A stretch of DNA of 44,357 bases from Verrucomicrobiales bacterium (GCA_002721895.1 PBLV01000012.1:10924-55280), one strand, 5' to 3'; numbered from the stretch's first letter, positions 25,051-33,922 are shown. Translations and numbers: made by a program. Notes: generated by a model not told the origin, from the sequence alone.

Positions 25051-28014
25051 CTACTGCACGTACAGAAACTCATTTGTTTCCATCAGCACTTGCGCCAACT
25101 TGTCGACCGGGCCCATCGGGATGGGGATCCGGGTGAAAAAGGCCTGGGGCGCGGGCCGGTTGTAGCGCTTGGTGAAATCCTTGGCTCGTTTGCGGGCATA
25201 CTCCAACTGCCGCTGATATTGGGCCCGGCGGAGGGGCGTGATTTCCGGCTGCTTTTTCACGAAGGCCGCGGCCGTCTGCAATTCTTTGGGCGTGGGCGCG
25301 CGCTGGAAAACAATTCCGTAAAGCGCCTTCACTTGGCCTTCCACATTCTCCGCTTGGGCCACCGCGGACCGGGCGGCAAGGCGGCGGGCCTGTTGCAGCA
25401 CGCTTTGGCTGTTCATCATGAATAGGGCCTGCTGGGGCACGGTGGTTTCCACGCGCTCGGCGGTGGTCATGTCCGGGTTGGCAAAGTCAAAAACCTGATA
25501 CATGTCCGGCAACGCTGCCCGGTCCACATAACCGTAAACGGTGCGGCGCGGGGCGGCTGCGTTGGTTACGGGGCGCCCGCCCGCGGTTGAATCTAGGTTG
25601 CCCCCCAAAACCAGCATGGTGTCGCGCATGGCCTCGAAATCCAGCCGGCGCAGGTTCCATTTGAAGAGCAGCGCATTGTTGGGATCGATCTTGCCGTAGG
25701 CCGGATCGTTCACCGCACTTTGCTGATACACAGCGGAGGTCATGATCAGGCGGTGCAGTTGTTTGATGGACCAGCCATCGGCCATGAAACGCCGGGCGAG
25801 CCAATCGAGCAGGGCCGGATGGCTCGGGGCATCGCTGCGCAGGCCGAAATCGCTCGGGGTGCGCACGATGCCTTCACCGAAATGCCATTGCCAAATACGG
25901 TTCACGATGACGCGCGCGGTCAGCGGGTTGTCCTCGCTGGCGATGGACGCGGCCAACTCGGCGCGGCCGGAGCCTTCGGTGAAGGGTTCACGCTCCTCGC
26001 CTTCGATCAATTCGAGAAATTGCCGCGGCACGCGGTCGCCGAGGTTGGTGCGCTCGCCGCGAATGAAAATGCGCGAGTCGCGCGGAGCGGGCAAATCCTG
26101 CAGCGCCATCGCTTTGGCGGGCGAGCCGGGATGATTCAAGTCCAGCCCGGTGGTGCGGTAAAACATGGCCACTTGGCGGTTGCGCACGCGGTTACCGCCT
26201 AGGCGGTTGAATGCGCGCGGGTCCATGCCCAGCGCCGAGCGGTAGCCGAATGCCACGCGCCGGATTTCCTCCGCAGCCGGCTCAGCCAGCGGCTTGGGCA
26301 TGCCCTTGATTTTGGCAGCCTGAGCCGCGGTGCGAAAGCGGAAGCCCATGTTGAATGCCGTGACAATGTGCGCCGTGGGGTACTGGCCATCCATCCGGTC
26401 TTCGATGTCGAGAAACACGTTCTGATACACCGTTGCGATCTCGCGGAGGTTTTCCGGCTGCGCCTTGGCCAGCCCCTGGGCGAGGATCGGGTTCACGGTT
26501 TTCTGCTCGCTCAAGCGGTTCCATTGGGCCGGGGTGCGGGCGGCGATCTGGGCATTGGTGAGCTTGGCGAAAAAGAACCACGGGCCGAATACCCGATTGG
26601 GCCGGCGCTTGGCGTTTTGCAGGGCGGTCACCCAGTTTTGAAAGGCGGTTCCGTTCAAGCCGGCGGCGGTGGCCGCCGTGGGGGCCTGCCGCGCCTTGGT
26701 TTTGCCATCAATAAAACGCTGCGCCTCGAACATGTATTTGCCGGCATCCTTGGTGTAGCGCGCGAGCAATTGGTTGTAGGCACGCAGCCCGTATTCGCGC
26801 GAGCCGTCCACTGCCTTTTGGCGCGCCTCGGTGTAGGCGACGAATTCCGGATCATCCTCGTCAATCTCCTCAATCAGTTCATCCCGATAGCGCGAGCTGT
26901 TGAACACGCCGTGCAGCGAGTAGTAATCGGCCGTGGGGATGGGATCAAACTTGTGATCGTGACAACGCGCGCAGGTGAGCGTGAGGCCCATGAAGCCCTT
27001 GCCGACGACGTCGATGCGATCATCAATGACCTCGTTCACGTCGTTCATGAACCGCTTGCCCACGGTCAGATAACCCAATGCGGCGAGGTCGCGTTCGTCA
27101 TCGAGGTTCAGTTGATCCGCGGCGATTTGTTCGCGGATAAACTGGTTAAACGGCTTGTCGTCGTTAAAGGCGCGGATGACATAATCACGATAGGTCCACG
27201 CATAGGGATAACGCGGGTCGCGGCGGTTGCCGCCGGCGCGGTCACCGCTGGTATCCGCGTAGCGGGCAATATCCAGCCAGTAGCGGCCCCAGCGCTCGCC
27301 GTATTCGGGGCGCGCGAGCAGTTGGTTGATCACCTTCTTAAAGGCGTTCGGCGAATTGTCCTCCACGAAAGCTTCCACCTCGGCCAGCGTGGGCGGCAGG
27401 CCGATGAGATCGAAATAGGCGCGGCGAATGAGGGTGCGTTTGTCAGCCGGTTTCGCGGGTTGCAGGCCGGCAGCCTCGTGCTTGGCGCGGATGAATTGAT
27501 CCACCGGCGTGCGGGCCCAGTTGCCTTTTACCGTCGGCGGCACGGGCCTGGCGATCGGCTGATAAGCCCAGTGGTTATCGGCCTGTTCCTGCGTCCAGAA
27601 AACCTTCTTGATAGAAGCCGCCTTGCCTTTGCGGGGATCGGGCGCGCCCATCAGGATCCAAGCCTCAAAATCCGCCACCGTGCCTTCGTCCAGCTTGGTC
27701 TTGGGAGGCATCTCAAGGCCTTCCTTGGGATCCCAATGCATGGCCTTAATGAGCAGGCTGTTCTTGGGATCGCCCGGGATAATGACCTCGCCGCTGTCGC
27801 CGCCCTTGCGCAGCGCGTCACGGGTGTCGAGCGTGAGGCCGCCCTTATCCTTGCCCTCCGCCGCGCTGTGGCAGGAGTAACATTGGGTGGCCAGCACGGG
27901 CCGGATTTTTTTCTCAAAAAACTCCAGCTGCTTGGGCAGAAGCGGCTCCTCAGCCGTGGCAGTGAAACCGGCGGCGAGCAGGGCGCCAATAACGAGCGTG
28001 TTGCGCATGATCAA
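25051..28014 (-). CDS. DUF1549/DUF1553 protein with PSCyt1-type haem domain
   Basis: A 987-aa exported protein. The signal peptide (MRNTLVIGALLAAGFTATA) is followed by the planctomycete cytochrome C domain with CYSCH near residue 46 and LEMPPKTKLDE. Residues about 165-370 are DUF1549 (PVDQFIRAKHEAAGL, RRAYFDLIGLPPT, ERWGRYWLDIARYADTSG), with a second haem motif in LTCARCHDHKFDPIPTADYY. A linker of about 250 residues precedes DUF1553 (PLTARVIVNRIWQWHFGEGI, SDFGLRSDAPSHPALLDWLA, PQQALFMMNSQSV). These proteins are thought to act with DUF1501 partners in extracellular polysaccharide or electron-transfer systems, but no reaction is proven. The gene starts 6 nt after the DUF1501 stop. Confidence 0.93.
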   Translation of the reverse strand: MIMRNTLVIGALLAAGFTATAEEPLLPKQLEFFEKKIRPVLATQCYSCHSAAEGKDKGGLTLDTRDALRKGGDSGEVIIPGDPKNSLLIKAMHWDPKEGLEMPPKTKLDEGTVADFEAWILMGAPDPRKGKAASIKKVFWTQEQADNHWAYQPIARPVPPTVKGNWARTPVDQFIRAKHEAAGLQPAKPADKRTLIRRAYFDLIGLPPTLAEVEAFVEDNSPNAFKKVINQLLARPEYGERWGRYWLDIARYADTSGDRAGGNRRDPRYPYAWTYRDYVIRAFNDDKPFNQFIREQIAADQLNLDDERDLAALGYLTVGKRFMNDVNEVIDDRIDVVGKGFMGLTLTCARCHDHKFDPIPTADYYSLHGVFNSSRYRDELIEEIDEDDPEFVAYTEARQKAVDGSREYGLRAYNQLLARYTKDAGKYMFEAQRFIDGKTKARQAPTAATAAGLNGTAFQNWVTALQNAKRRPNRVFGPWFFFAKLTNAQIAARTPAQWNRLSEQKTVNPILAQGLAKAQPENLREIATVYQNVFLDIEDRMDGQYPTAHIVTAFNMGFRFRTAAQAAKIKGMPKPLAEPAAEEIRRVAFGYRSALGMDPRAFNRLGGNRVRNRQVAMFYRTTGLDLNHPGSPAKAMALQDLPAPRDSRIFIRGERTNLGDRVPRQFLELIEGEEREPFTEGSGRAELAASIASEDNPLTARVIVNRIWQWHFGEGIVRTPSDFGLRSDAPSHPALLDWLARRFMADGWSIKQLHRLIMTSAVYQQSAVNDPAYGKIDPNNALLFKWNLRRLDFEAMRDTMLVLGGNLDSTAGGRPVTNAAAPRRTVYGYVDRAALPDMYQVFDFANPDMTTAERVETTVPQQALFMMNSQSVLQQARRLAARSAVAQAENVEGQVKALYGIVFQRAPTPKELQTAAAFVKKQPEITPLRRAQYQRQLEYARKRAKDFTKRYNRPAPQAFFTRIPIPMGPVDKLAQVLMETNEFLYVQ

Positions 28015-28020
28015 AATGGG

Positions 28021-29436
28021 TTAGGCGATCAGGTTGTCGACCACGTTGCCGTACACGTCGGTCAGGCGGAAGTCGCGGCCCTGATAACGATACGTGAGCT
28101 TCTCGTGATCGAAGCCCATCAGCTTGAGAATCGTGGCATGCAGGTCGTGCACGTGCACCTTGTCCTTCACGGCTTTGTAGCCGAATTCATCCGTGGCACC
28201 GTGGACAATGCCGCCTTTCACGCCGCCGCCGGCCATCCACATGGAGAAACCGTGGTGATGATGATCCCGGCCCGGTTCACCGCGGCCGCCGCGGTCGTGG
28301 CGCGGGGTGCGGCCGAATTCACCGCCCCAGATCACCAGAGTATCCTCGAGCATGCCGCGATCCTTGAGATCGGCCAGCAGCGCCGCGATGGGCTGGTTGG
28401 CTTCGTTGGCGCGCGTGGTCAGATTTTCCTTCAGGGCCGTGTGATGATCCCAGCCATTGTGCCACACCTGCACAAAACGCACGCCGCGTTCCACCAGCCG
28501 CCGGGCGGTGAGCATGCGGCGGCCGGTTTCGGTATCGCCGTAGGCATTGCGGGTGGCCTGTTTTTCCTTGGTGAAATCAAAGGCATCCGTGGCGGCGGCC
28601 TGCATCTTGAAGGCCAGCTCAAAGGAGCGGATACGCGCCTCGAGACCGGCTTCCTCCTGCAGTTGCTTTTGGTGCTGTTGGTTCAGCGTTTGCAGCAGGT
28701 CCAGTTGCTCCCGTTGTTCCTTCAGGTTGTAGCTGTAATTCTTAATGTTGGCGATGGTGCGCTCCACGTTGGCTTCCGCGCGTGGGATGAGTGCGCCCTG
28801 AAAGGCGCCGGGCAGAAAGGCACTGCGCCAGTTCTTGGCGCCGCCCAAGCCGTTGCCGAGCACAATGTAGCCGGGCAAATTTTGGTTTTCCGTGCCGAGC
28901 CCGTACAACAGCCACGAACCCATCGAGGGCTTCACCATGCGGCCGGCGCCGGTGTTCATCATCACCGTGGCGAACTCGTGCGACGGGATGTTCGTGTGCA
29001 TGGAATTGATCACGGCAATGTCGTCCACATGCTCGCCGACTTGGTCGAACACCTCGCTCACCGGCGTGCCGCTCTGGCCCATTTTCTTGAACCCAAACTG
29101 CGCGGGCAACGGGACGCCGCCGATCTCTTTCACGTTTTGGTCCGCGTGCTTGGCCAGCGCTGGCTTGTGATCCCACGTATCCAGATGCGACGGCGCGCCC
29201 TGCGAGAAAATATGGATCACCCGCTTGGCCTTGACGGCGAACTGCGGCTTTCGGGCGGTCATGGGGTTGGCGGTCGCGGCGGTCTGCAAGGCGGCGCTGG
29301 GATTCGGCGCGGCGTGCAGGCCCGGCAACACGGTGGCCAGGCCGACGGTGCCCATGCCCATGCCGAGGCGGTTGAGAAATTGACGCCGTGTCTGGAAGAA
29401 ATCCTGCGGCTGCGGTTGATGTTCGAGCGGGTTCAT
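28021..29436 (-). CDS. DUF1501 family Tat-exported protein
   Basis: A 471-aa protein from the ATG at 29436, preceded by GGGGGGAATAGACTT as a ribosome-binding site. The N-terminus has a Tat motif QTRRQFLNRLGMGMG. The DUF1501 (sulfatase-fold) body has HIFSQGAPSHLDTWDHKP, VINSMHTNIPSHEFA, VWGGEFGRTPRHDRGGRGE and GRDHHHHGFSMWMAGGGVKG. The HHHH cluster is a likely metal site. The function of the family is unknown. It is the first gene of a pair with the DUF1549/DUF1553 gene. Confidence 0.93.
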   Translation of the reverse strand: MNPLEHQPQPQDFFQTRRQFLNRLGMGMGTVGLATVLPGLHAAPNPSAALQTAATANPMTARKPQFAVKAKRVIHIFSQGAPSHLDTWDHKPALAKHADQNVKEIGGVPLPAQFGFKKMGQSGTPVSEVFDQVGEHVDDIAVINSMHTNIPSHEFATVMMNTGAGRMVKPSMGSWLLYGLGTENQNLPGYIVLGNGLGGAKNWRSAFLPGAFQGALIPRAEANVERTIANIKNYSYNLKEQREQLDLLQTLNQQHQKQLQEEAGLEARIRSFELAFKMQAAATDAFDFTKEKQATRNAYGDTETGRRMLTARRLVERGVRFVQVWHNGWDHHTALKENLTTRANEANQPIAALLADLKDRGMLEDTLVIWGGEFGRTPRHDRGGRGEPGRDHHHHGFSMWMAGGGVKGGIVHGATDEFGYKAVKDKVHVHDLHATILKLMGFDHEKLTYRYQGRDFRLTDVYGNVVDNLIA

Positions 29437-29540
29437 AAGTCTATTCCCCCCATGAGACGCGCAAGTCGTGCGTTTCATTACCTAAAAACTGGCTGGTGAA
29501 AATGCCTGAAACTGAGATTCAGGTAAAGCCGGAATTCGGC

Positions 29541-29663
29541 CTAGTAACGGTCGAGTACGAGCCACGTGATTCCCGCCACCACGCCCACGCAGGCAATGGT
29601 GATTAACACTTGGGATCCATGAATGTGCGGCTCACCCGTCATGTGCAACAGAAACATGTGCAT
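29541..29663 (-). CDS. Possible 40-aa single-pass membrane protein
   Basis: A short frame from ATG at 29663 (or 29657) to TAG at 29541. It begins MHMFLLHMTGEPHIHGSQ with several His residues, followed by a hydrophobic helix VLITIACVGVVAGITWLVL and ends in DRY. The composition is that of a small membrane protein. It is not assigned to a family and no clear ribosome-binding site is visible. Confidence 0.35.
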   Translation of the reverse strand: MHMFLLHMTGEPHIHGSQVLITIACVGVVAGITWLVLDRY

Positions 29664-29858
29664 GTACGCGCGGGGATGTAACAAACTGGAGGTTGGGGCA
29701 CAAGCCTCGAGGGCTCACAAATTCTGTTTGATCGACTGAATTTCCGCATTTAAGGAAAGACTCAACGAGCCACATGGGCACACGAACATCACAGAACAAT
29801 TCCAATTACTGGAGGAATTATATAGCCCGGAAAAATGTCCAGCTGCACCGCCTCTTCA

Positions 29859-30149
29859 TTAAAGCCAATTGGGCACAACGGCCAGACTCCAATAACTGCG
29901 GCGAGAATGGGTGGGTTTGACCGTACCCAGCACGGCTTTGTCCCGAACTCGCCGACCATCGACTTCAAACTGATACGCGTACATACCCGTCGGCAACGCC
30001 ACACGGACCTGCCATTGATCATCCCGCCACTCCATGGGCAGACGCACTGCTCCCTCCCCAAAAAATTCCCCGCACAGATACACCTCCTGGCCGTTTTCTC
30101 CGGTGTAACTGAAAACCGTGTCCCTCGAATTGGGTTCGTAGTGGTGCAT
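29859..30149 (-). CDS. Small CBM48/AMPK-type glycogen-binding-like protein
   Basis: A 96-aa protein. Residues 12-65 fit the early-set carbohydrate-binding fold of CBM48/AMPK: ENGQEVYLCGEFFGEGAVRL, then WRDDQWQVRVALPTGMYAYQ and FEVDGRRVRD. The family binds glycogen or related alpha-glucans. The last 30 residues (AVLGTVKPTHSRRSYWSL) do not follow the usual end of the domain. A frame change near 29880 would allow another C-terminus, so the 3' end may be damaged. No signal peptide. It starts 2 nt after the HemS-like gene, as the last member of the operon. Confidence 0.6.
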   Translation of the reverse strand: MHHYEPNSRDTVFSYTGENGQEVYLCGEFFGEGAVRLPMEWRDDQWQVRVALPTGMYAYQFEVDGRRVRDKAVLGTVKPTHSRRSYWSLAVVPNWL

Positions 30150-30151
30150 GG

Positions 30152-31015
30152 CTAGTTAAGGGTGGGTATAAGATTTGAAATTGCGGGCGGCAGTTGTGGC
30201 AATGCGACTGAGGCAATTAGGCGTTTTTGCGGATCGTACAATTCCAATACCTCCTTCCCGCAAACACATCCACATTGCACCATCCATGCCTCGGAAACAC
30301 AGGCATTGTCCCATTCGATGGAGTAATCGGCATGACTCAGCATGATCTCTGTTCCCTGAACGCGGCAGATTGGGAAGCAGCATTCGACAGTCTGCTTGAC
30401 GACTGCATTCAACATGGTGATGCGCAACGTCTCATTGTTGACCGTCAGGCACTGAATAAAGTTGGGCACGGCTGCCCGGTCCACACGGCGGGCCATTCTC
30501 ATCTTAGAAAGAGTGTTACGCCTGCGGTTCTCGATAAACTCCAGGAATCCGGATGCTTCGTACTCGTAGGTATCACTGGCGTCACCAGTCTGACACTGCG
30601 CAACCAGTCGTTGAAAAATTTCGAATCGGGTTCTTGCCGTTAGAAAAATTTGATGCGCCAAACCCTCCGGCCCGGCCACATCCAGAAAGAACGATTTCCC
30701 CCCCGTTGCCTCATTGCGTTGAACCGCCCACAGGTTGCGCCATTTTCTCCAGTCATAAAGCACGCCAGCGACTTCGGCCAATACATCGGCGTGCCGCCAA
30801 ACGTTCTCGATTTCGTTTAGGACAAGCCGACGCTTGAGCTTGGCACCATTGGTGAATGTGTGAATCCAGACCTCACCGATCTCAGCTAAAAAGTCAATGA
30901 GTTGATTCTCTGAAATCGACAACTCAACCCGGACTTCCCGGCCCGACCTGATGCGCAGATTCTCGGGACGAATACCCGCCTTCAAGGAATGAAATTCAGG
31001 AGATTCAGTGTTCAT
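30152..31015 (-). CDS. HemS/ChuX-like haem-utilisation protein (divergent)
   Basis: A 287-aa cytoplasmic protein from the ATG at 31015; an upstream in-frame start would overlap the preceding gene. The first half follows the HemS/HmuS pattern: LIDFLAEIGEVWIHTFTNG, then WRNLWAVQRNEATGGKSFFL and LAHQIFLTARTRFEIFQRLV. The second half shows the matching repeat: LRITMLNAVVKQTVECC, then SHADYSIEWDNACVSEAWMV and KEVLELYDPQKRLIASV. HemS family proteins bind or degrade haem after uptake. The HSGPV haem-ligand motif of classic members is not evident, so this copy is divergent and may not bind haem. An operator resembling a Fur box upstream of the operon supports a link to iron. Confidence 0.55.
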   Translation of the reverse strand: MNTESPEFHSLKAGIRPENLRIRSGREVRVELSISENQLIDFLAEIGEVWIHTFTNGAKLKRRLVLNEIENVWRHADVLAEVAGVLYDWRKWRNLWAVQRNEATGGKSFFLDVAGPEGLAHQIFLTARTRFEIFQRLVAQCQTGDASDTYEYEASGFLEFIENRRRNTLSKMRMARRVDRAAVPNFIQCLTVNNETLRITMLNAVVKQTVECCFPICRVQGTEIMLSHADYSIEWDNACVSEAWMVQCGCVCGKEVLELYDPQKRLIASVALPQLPPAISNLIPTLN

Positions 31016-31025
31016 GCTGGATTTG

Positions 31026-31346
31026 CTAGCGTTTTTCCACGACTGGGTTCTTGCGTTCAATCTTCTTGAGCTTTGCAAGCCAGGCTCCTGCTTCATGCGC
31101 GGTCAACCTGCCGTTTCGCAGATCCGCAATTGCTTCCTCGTCGTCGTTCTGAAATATAATACGCTCGCCATTTCTGGATTTCCCCAGCTTGCCATCCACC
31201 ACCTCAATCTTGTCGCCCTTTTCAACACCGTCCCCGGGGAACTGGCTGCCAGGCGCCTTGCTCTTGCCGAACAAATCGGTCACTTTTTTGTCATCCGCCG
31301 CCAAGGACAGAACGAATGTCATCAGGATTATGATGGGTCTTTTCAT
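31026..31346 (-). CDS. Small secreted protein of unknown function
   Basis: A 106-aa protein with signal peptide MKRPIIILMTFVLSLAA. The mature part is charged (GVEKGDKIEVVDGKLGKSRN) and ends in a helical basic tail (LTAHEAGAWLAKLKKIERKN). I recognise no family. It lies between the propeller gene (5 nt) and the HemS-like gene (10 nt), so it belongs to their transcript. An export-associated or binding role is only inferred from context. Confidence 0.75.
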   Translation of the reverse strand: MKRPIIILMTFVLSLAADDKKVTDLFGKSKAPGSQFPGDGVEKGDKIEVVDGKLGKSRNGERIIFQNDDEEAIADLRNGRLTAHEAGAWLAKLKKIERKNPVVEKR

Positions 31347-31351
31347 TTTAC

Positions 31352-33547
31352 TTACTCTTTAATTGTTGGTTGTTTCTTGATGCAGATCAGGTTTGTTCCG
31401 GATCGAACAATGATATGGTCGTCGATCAATGCCACTCCGTACACAGGCCCATCTACTGATAACTTGTTTTCCGAGATCACCGTCTGGCTCCCATCCGCCT
31501 CCAAAACGAGGGTCTTACCGTCCTTGCAAAAAAAGTACAGGCGGCCATCCCCAAACACTGGTGAGGCCCAAGTTGAATTGGACAATCGTCGATCCCAAAT
31601 CGTCCTGCCACTTTCCTTGTCGACACAGTAAAGAATGCCCGCCTTGCTGACATAATAAATCCAATCTCGGCAAACCAAAGGAGATCCAAAACTGGAAGTT
31701 GCTTCTTGTGACCGCCAAGCCACGTGCGTTTTGGACACGTTCCCTTCGCCTCCACGACGAACGGCTATGCACTGGCCCTTTGCCGAGGAACCGGTAAAAA
31801 CAAGGTTTCCGGTCACCGTCGCGGAGGCCACCGTATTACCACTCAAACCGTCCACATACCAACGCTGTTTGCCATTCGCGGGATCAACTTCTTCCAGAAT
31901 CCCATTGGAACTAATGAACAGCGCGCCATCGGCAACCACGGGCGTTGCCCATGAAATCCGCTTCTCGCGTTTGACCTCCCATAGAGTCTTGCCGGTTTGC
32001 TTCTCGAAACAGATAAGATATGAGGGATCGGGATGATCCAGCAACAGTATCAAGCGCCCTTGATGCTGGGCAAGAGACGCGCCCAGACCGTGATGCCCTG
32101 ACAATGGTCCATAGTCCTTTGACAAGTTGCGATGCCAAAGTTGTTGCCCTTTGTGGCTCAGGGCCATCAAGTCGCCACTCTCGAAAAACACGTACAACCC
32201 ATTCGCATCAACCACCGGCGTGGGGGCAGCTTGACTGATCATCCTGCTGCGTTCAGCGGGGTTGCTGGAAGCATAAGATTTACTCCAAATTTCCCTGCCC
32301 GTGGCCAATGCCCGAGCCGTTACAGTAATCTTCTCACTTTGATTTCCTTTTGTGGAAGTGGTGAAAATCCGGTGATTCCAAACCACGGGACTGGACTGCC
32401 CATATCCCGGCAACGATACCCGCCAATGAACGTTTCTTGAGTCCGACCATTCCTCAGGATGACCCGATGCGTGCGAATGGCTGGTGCCATCCCCTCGAAA
32501 GCCCGGCCAGTGTTTGCCGGTGTTCCTCGATGCCACGGGGTATTCCTCGATGGTATCAAGGTGTGATTCAAAATTCGCCCCGGCGACAAACAGCAGCGAC
32601 TCTCGGCCTACCGGAACCATGCGGTGAAAGTACCGCCGTTTCTGCAAACGAATACCTGCATCCTCCCATCGGGAGACATCATCAGATAGATATCGAATCG
32701 TGCTGCTATAGGCACTGGCATACAGACGATCTTTCCAAACACACAATGCCATCCCGAAAGCCTTCGTCCGGCCTTGGCCCGGAAATTCTGGACCCACAGA
32801 CCATTTCCCGGTCTTTAGATTCAGGACATTTACCGTGTTGCGTGTGCCCGATTCATCAATGCCGCCAGCCACGTAAAGTTTCCCGGCAAATACTTCCGTG
32901 GCGTGGGCGCGCACCACCCAATCTGAAGGGGGAAGTTTCCTCCATCGAAGGGGAGTTTGGGCGAGATCCGCGACCAAACCGTGGCGATACCATTTTTTCC
33001 CACGAGGTTTTCCATTTCCCATGTTCCAGCCGCCGGTGACATAGATTTTTCCATCGAACAGGGCAACATCATGTGAAGACCGTGGCTCCGGCAAAGGCGT
33101 GGTCAGGGACCACTTTAAAGTCTGCGGATCAAACACGGAACACTTTGAGATGGAACGAAGATTAGGCGGTTTGCCTTTGGCATTGGTGGCTTGGGAACCT
33201 CCAATCTGATAAATGCGACCACCATGGGCCACCATCCCAAACCCCTGGGCAAGGGTGCCGACAGGCAACTTTTCCCATTTGGCATTAGACCGGCCCAAGG
33301 AAAGACGGAGAAAATGTTTGGAATGATTGTCCAGTGAATATTCATGGGTCGCCCCCGTATGCCCCCCATGAACATAAAGAAATTCACCTACCACACAGGC
33401 TCCCAAACTTGCAGTCGCATCCGGAAATTTAAGATCCCAAGTTTCTGTCTTGGCAATGTTTTCAGGCTTTTCAGCAATGGCACTCAAACCCAAGGAGAAC
33501 GCCATTACCGCGATGAATTTTTGACTTTTCGTGATCATTTTTTGCAT
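31352..33547 (-). CDS. Secreted kelch-propeller / PQQ-propeller double beta-propeller protein
   Basis: A 731-aa exported protein (signal about residues 1-25). Residues 45-340 contain kelch-type repeats: GEFLYVHGGHTGATHEYSLD, GGRIYQIGGSQATNA, DGKIYVTGGWNMGNG, AGKLYVAGGIDESGT. Residues 345-720 are a PQQ-like eight-blade propeller beginning WPGFRGDGTSHSH, with ATGREIWSKSY, TGKTLWEVKREKRISWATPV and NGKQRWYVDGL. The two propellers are different families joined in one chain. PQQ-like propellers of this PVC type usually lack a cofactor and may bind or scaffold. The gene heads the operon downstream of the Fur-box promoter and structured leader. Its GC content appears lower than that of the flanking DUF15xx genes. 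Confidence 0.85.
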   Translation of the reverse strand: MQKMITKSQKFIAVMAFSLGLSAIAEKPENIAKTETWDLKFPDATASLGACVVGEFLYVHGGHTGATHEYSLDNHSKHFLRLSLGRSNAKWEKLPVGTLAQGFGMVAHGGRIYQIGGSQATNAKGKPPNLRSISKCSVFDPQTLKWSLTTPLPEPRSSHDVALFDGKIYVTGGWNMGNGKPRGKKWYRHGLVADLAQTPLRWRKLPPSDWVVRAHATEVFAGKLYVAGGIDESGTRNTVNVLNLKTGKWSVGPEFPGQGRTKAFGMALCVWKDRLYASAYSSTIRYLSDDVSRWEDAGIRLQKRRYFHRMVPVGRESLLFVAGANFESHLDTIEEYPVASRNTGKHWPGFRGDGTSHSHASGHPEEWSDSRNVHWRVSLPGYGQSSPVVWNHRIFTTSTKGNQSEKITVTARALATGREIWSKSYASSNPAERSRMISQAAPTPVVDANGLYVFFESGDLMALSHKGQQLWHRNLSKDYGPLSGHHGLGASLAQHQGRLILLLDHPDPSYLICFEKQTGKTLWEVKREKRISWATPVVADGALFISSNGILEEVDPANGKQRWYVDGLSGNTVASATVTGNLVFTGSSAKGQCIAVRRGGEGNVSKTHVAWRSQEATSSFGSPLVCRDWIYYVSKAGILYCVDKESGRTIWDRRLSNSTWASPVFGDGRLYFFCKDGKTLVLEADGSQTVISENKLSVDGPVYGVALIDDHIIVRSGTNLICIKKQPTIKE

Positions 33548-33594
33548 TTCACGGCATTTTGTCTGTTCAATTGTCCTGCCTCAACTAAAAGTAA

Positions 33595-33664
33595 TCCTAG
33601 AGGCCCTTTGCACTTATGGGAGTGCATGCGAGGAGTGCACACCTTCTCGCACGGGCCCCTAGGA
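33595..33664. ncRNA. Candidate three-way-junction leader RNA
   Basis: A 70-nt block folds as a three-way junction with almost no unpaired junction bases. P1: 33595-33606 with 33653-33664 (11 of 12 pairs, the other becoming G-U on the minus strand). P2: TGCACT 33609-33614 with AGTGCA 33621-33626. P3: TGCGAG 33627-33632 with CTCGCA 33646-33651, extendable by three pairs on the plus strand. On the minus strand it would lie in the 5' leader of the propeller operon, 47 nt before the ATG. No known riboswitch or ribozyme core is recognised. A 63-codon frame (33726-33535, minus) crosses it. Confidence 0.45.
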
Positions 33665-33844
33665 TGTTGTTTCAACCACCTTTCGCAGGCAGAACTGACC
33701 TCCCTGACCTTCGCTGCCAACGACATCAAGCAGCGTGTGGTTCTTCCAACCGCCTTTTGCAGACGGAAACTGACTCCCAAATTTATCAAACAAAAATCTC
33801 AACTTTATCGGCCCCAAACACATGAAAATGGCGAGCACGAAGTA

Positions 33845-33873
33845 ATTGAAATTGAGACTCATTCTCATGTCAA
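33845..33873 (-). promoter_or_regulatory. Promoter with Fur-box-like operator in its spacer
   Basis: On the minus strand a perfect TTGACA (33873-33868) is followed, after a 17-nt spacer, by TTCAAT (33850-33845), a 4/6 match to TATAAT. The spacer contains the palindrome TGAGAATGAGTCTCA (33867-33853), which matches 11 of 14 defined positions of the 7-1-7 Fur box. Transcription would start near 33838 and read into the propeller/HemS-like operon after a leader of about 290 nt. Binding in the spacer would block polymerase. Confidence 0.55.
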
Positions 33874-33881
33874 TAGTTTTT

Positions 33882-33896
33882 TGAGAAAAAATCTCA
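33882..33896. promoter_or_regulatory. Second TGAGA-N5-TCTCA palindrome upstream of the promoter
   Basis: TGAGAAAAAATCTCA has the same half-sites and 5-nt spacing as the operator in the promoter spacer. Its centre lies 29 nt from that one, just under three helical turns. It matches 10 of 14 positions of the Fur 7-1-7 box. A tandem arrangement supports a real regulator site. Confidence 0.45.
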
Positions 33897-33922
33897 TTTA
33901 TTTTCAATGGGAGGGTGGCACG

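Noticed and set aside
26368..29499. Very long plus-strand open frame of more than 1000 codons
   Set aside because: It is antisense to the DUF1501 and DUF1549/DUF1553 genes; the translation is rich in Arg, His and Gly with no family features, while the minus strand shows clear domains.
33595..33664. Hammerhead ribozyme or purine riboswitch
   Set aside because: The three-way junction lacks the conserved core bases of either; the junction is almost fully paired.
33535..33726. 63-codon minus-strand frame overlapping the start of the propeller gene, faintly like HemP near its end
   Set aside because: Similarity is too weak and the frame crosses a highly structured RNA block; coding is possible but unsupported.
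33659..33868. 69-codon minus-strand frame with a hydrophobic start (MRMSLNFNYFVLAIFMCLGP)
   Set aside because: Its ATG lies inside the Fur-box/promoter spacer, upstream of the predicted transcription start, and the remainder matches no family.
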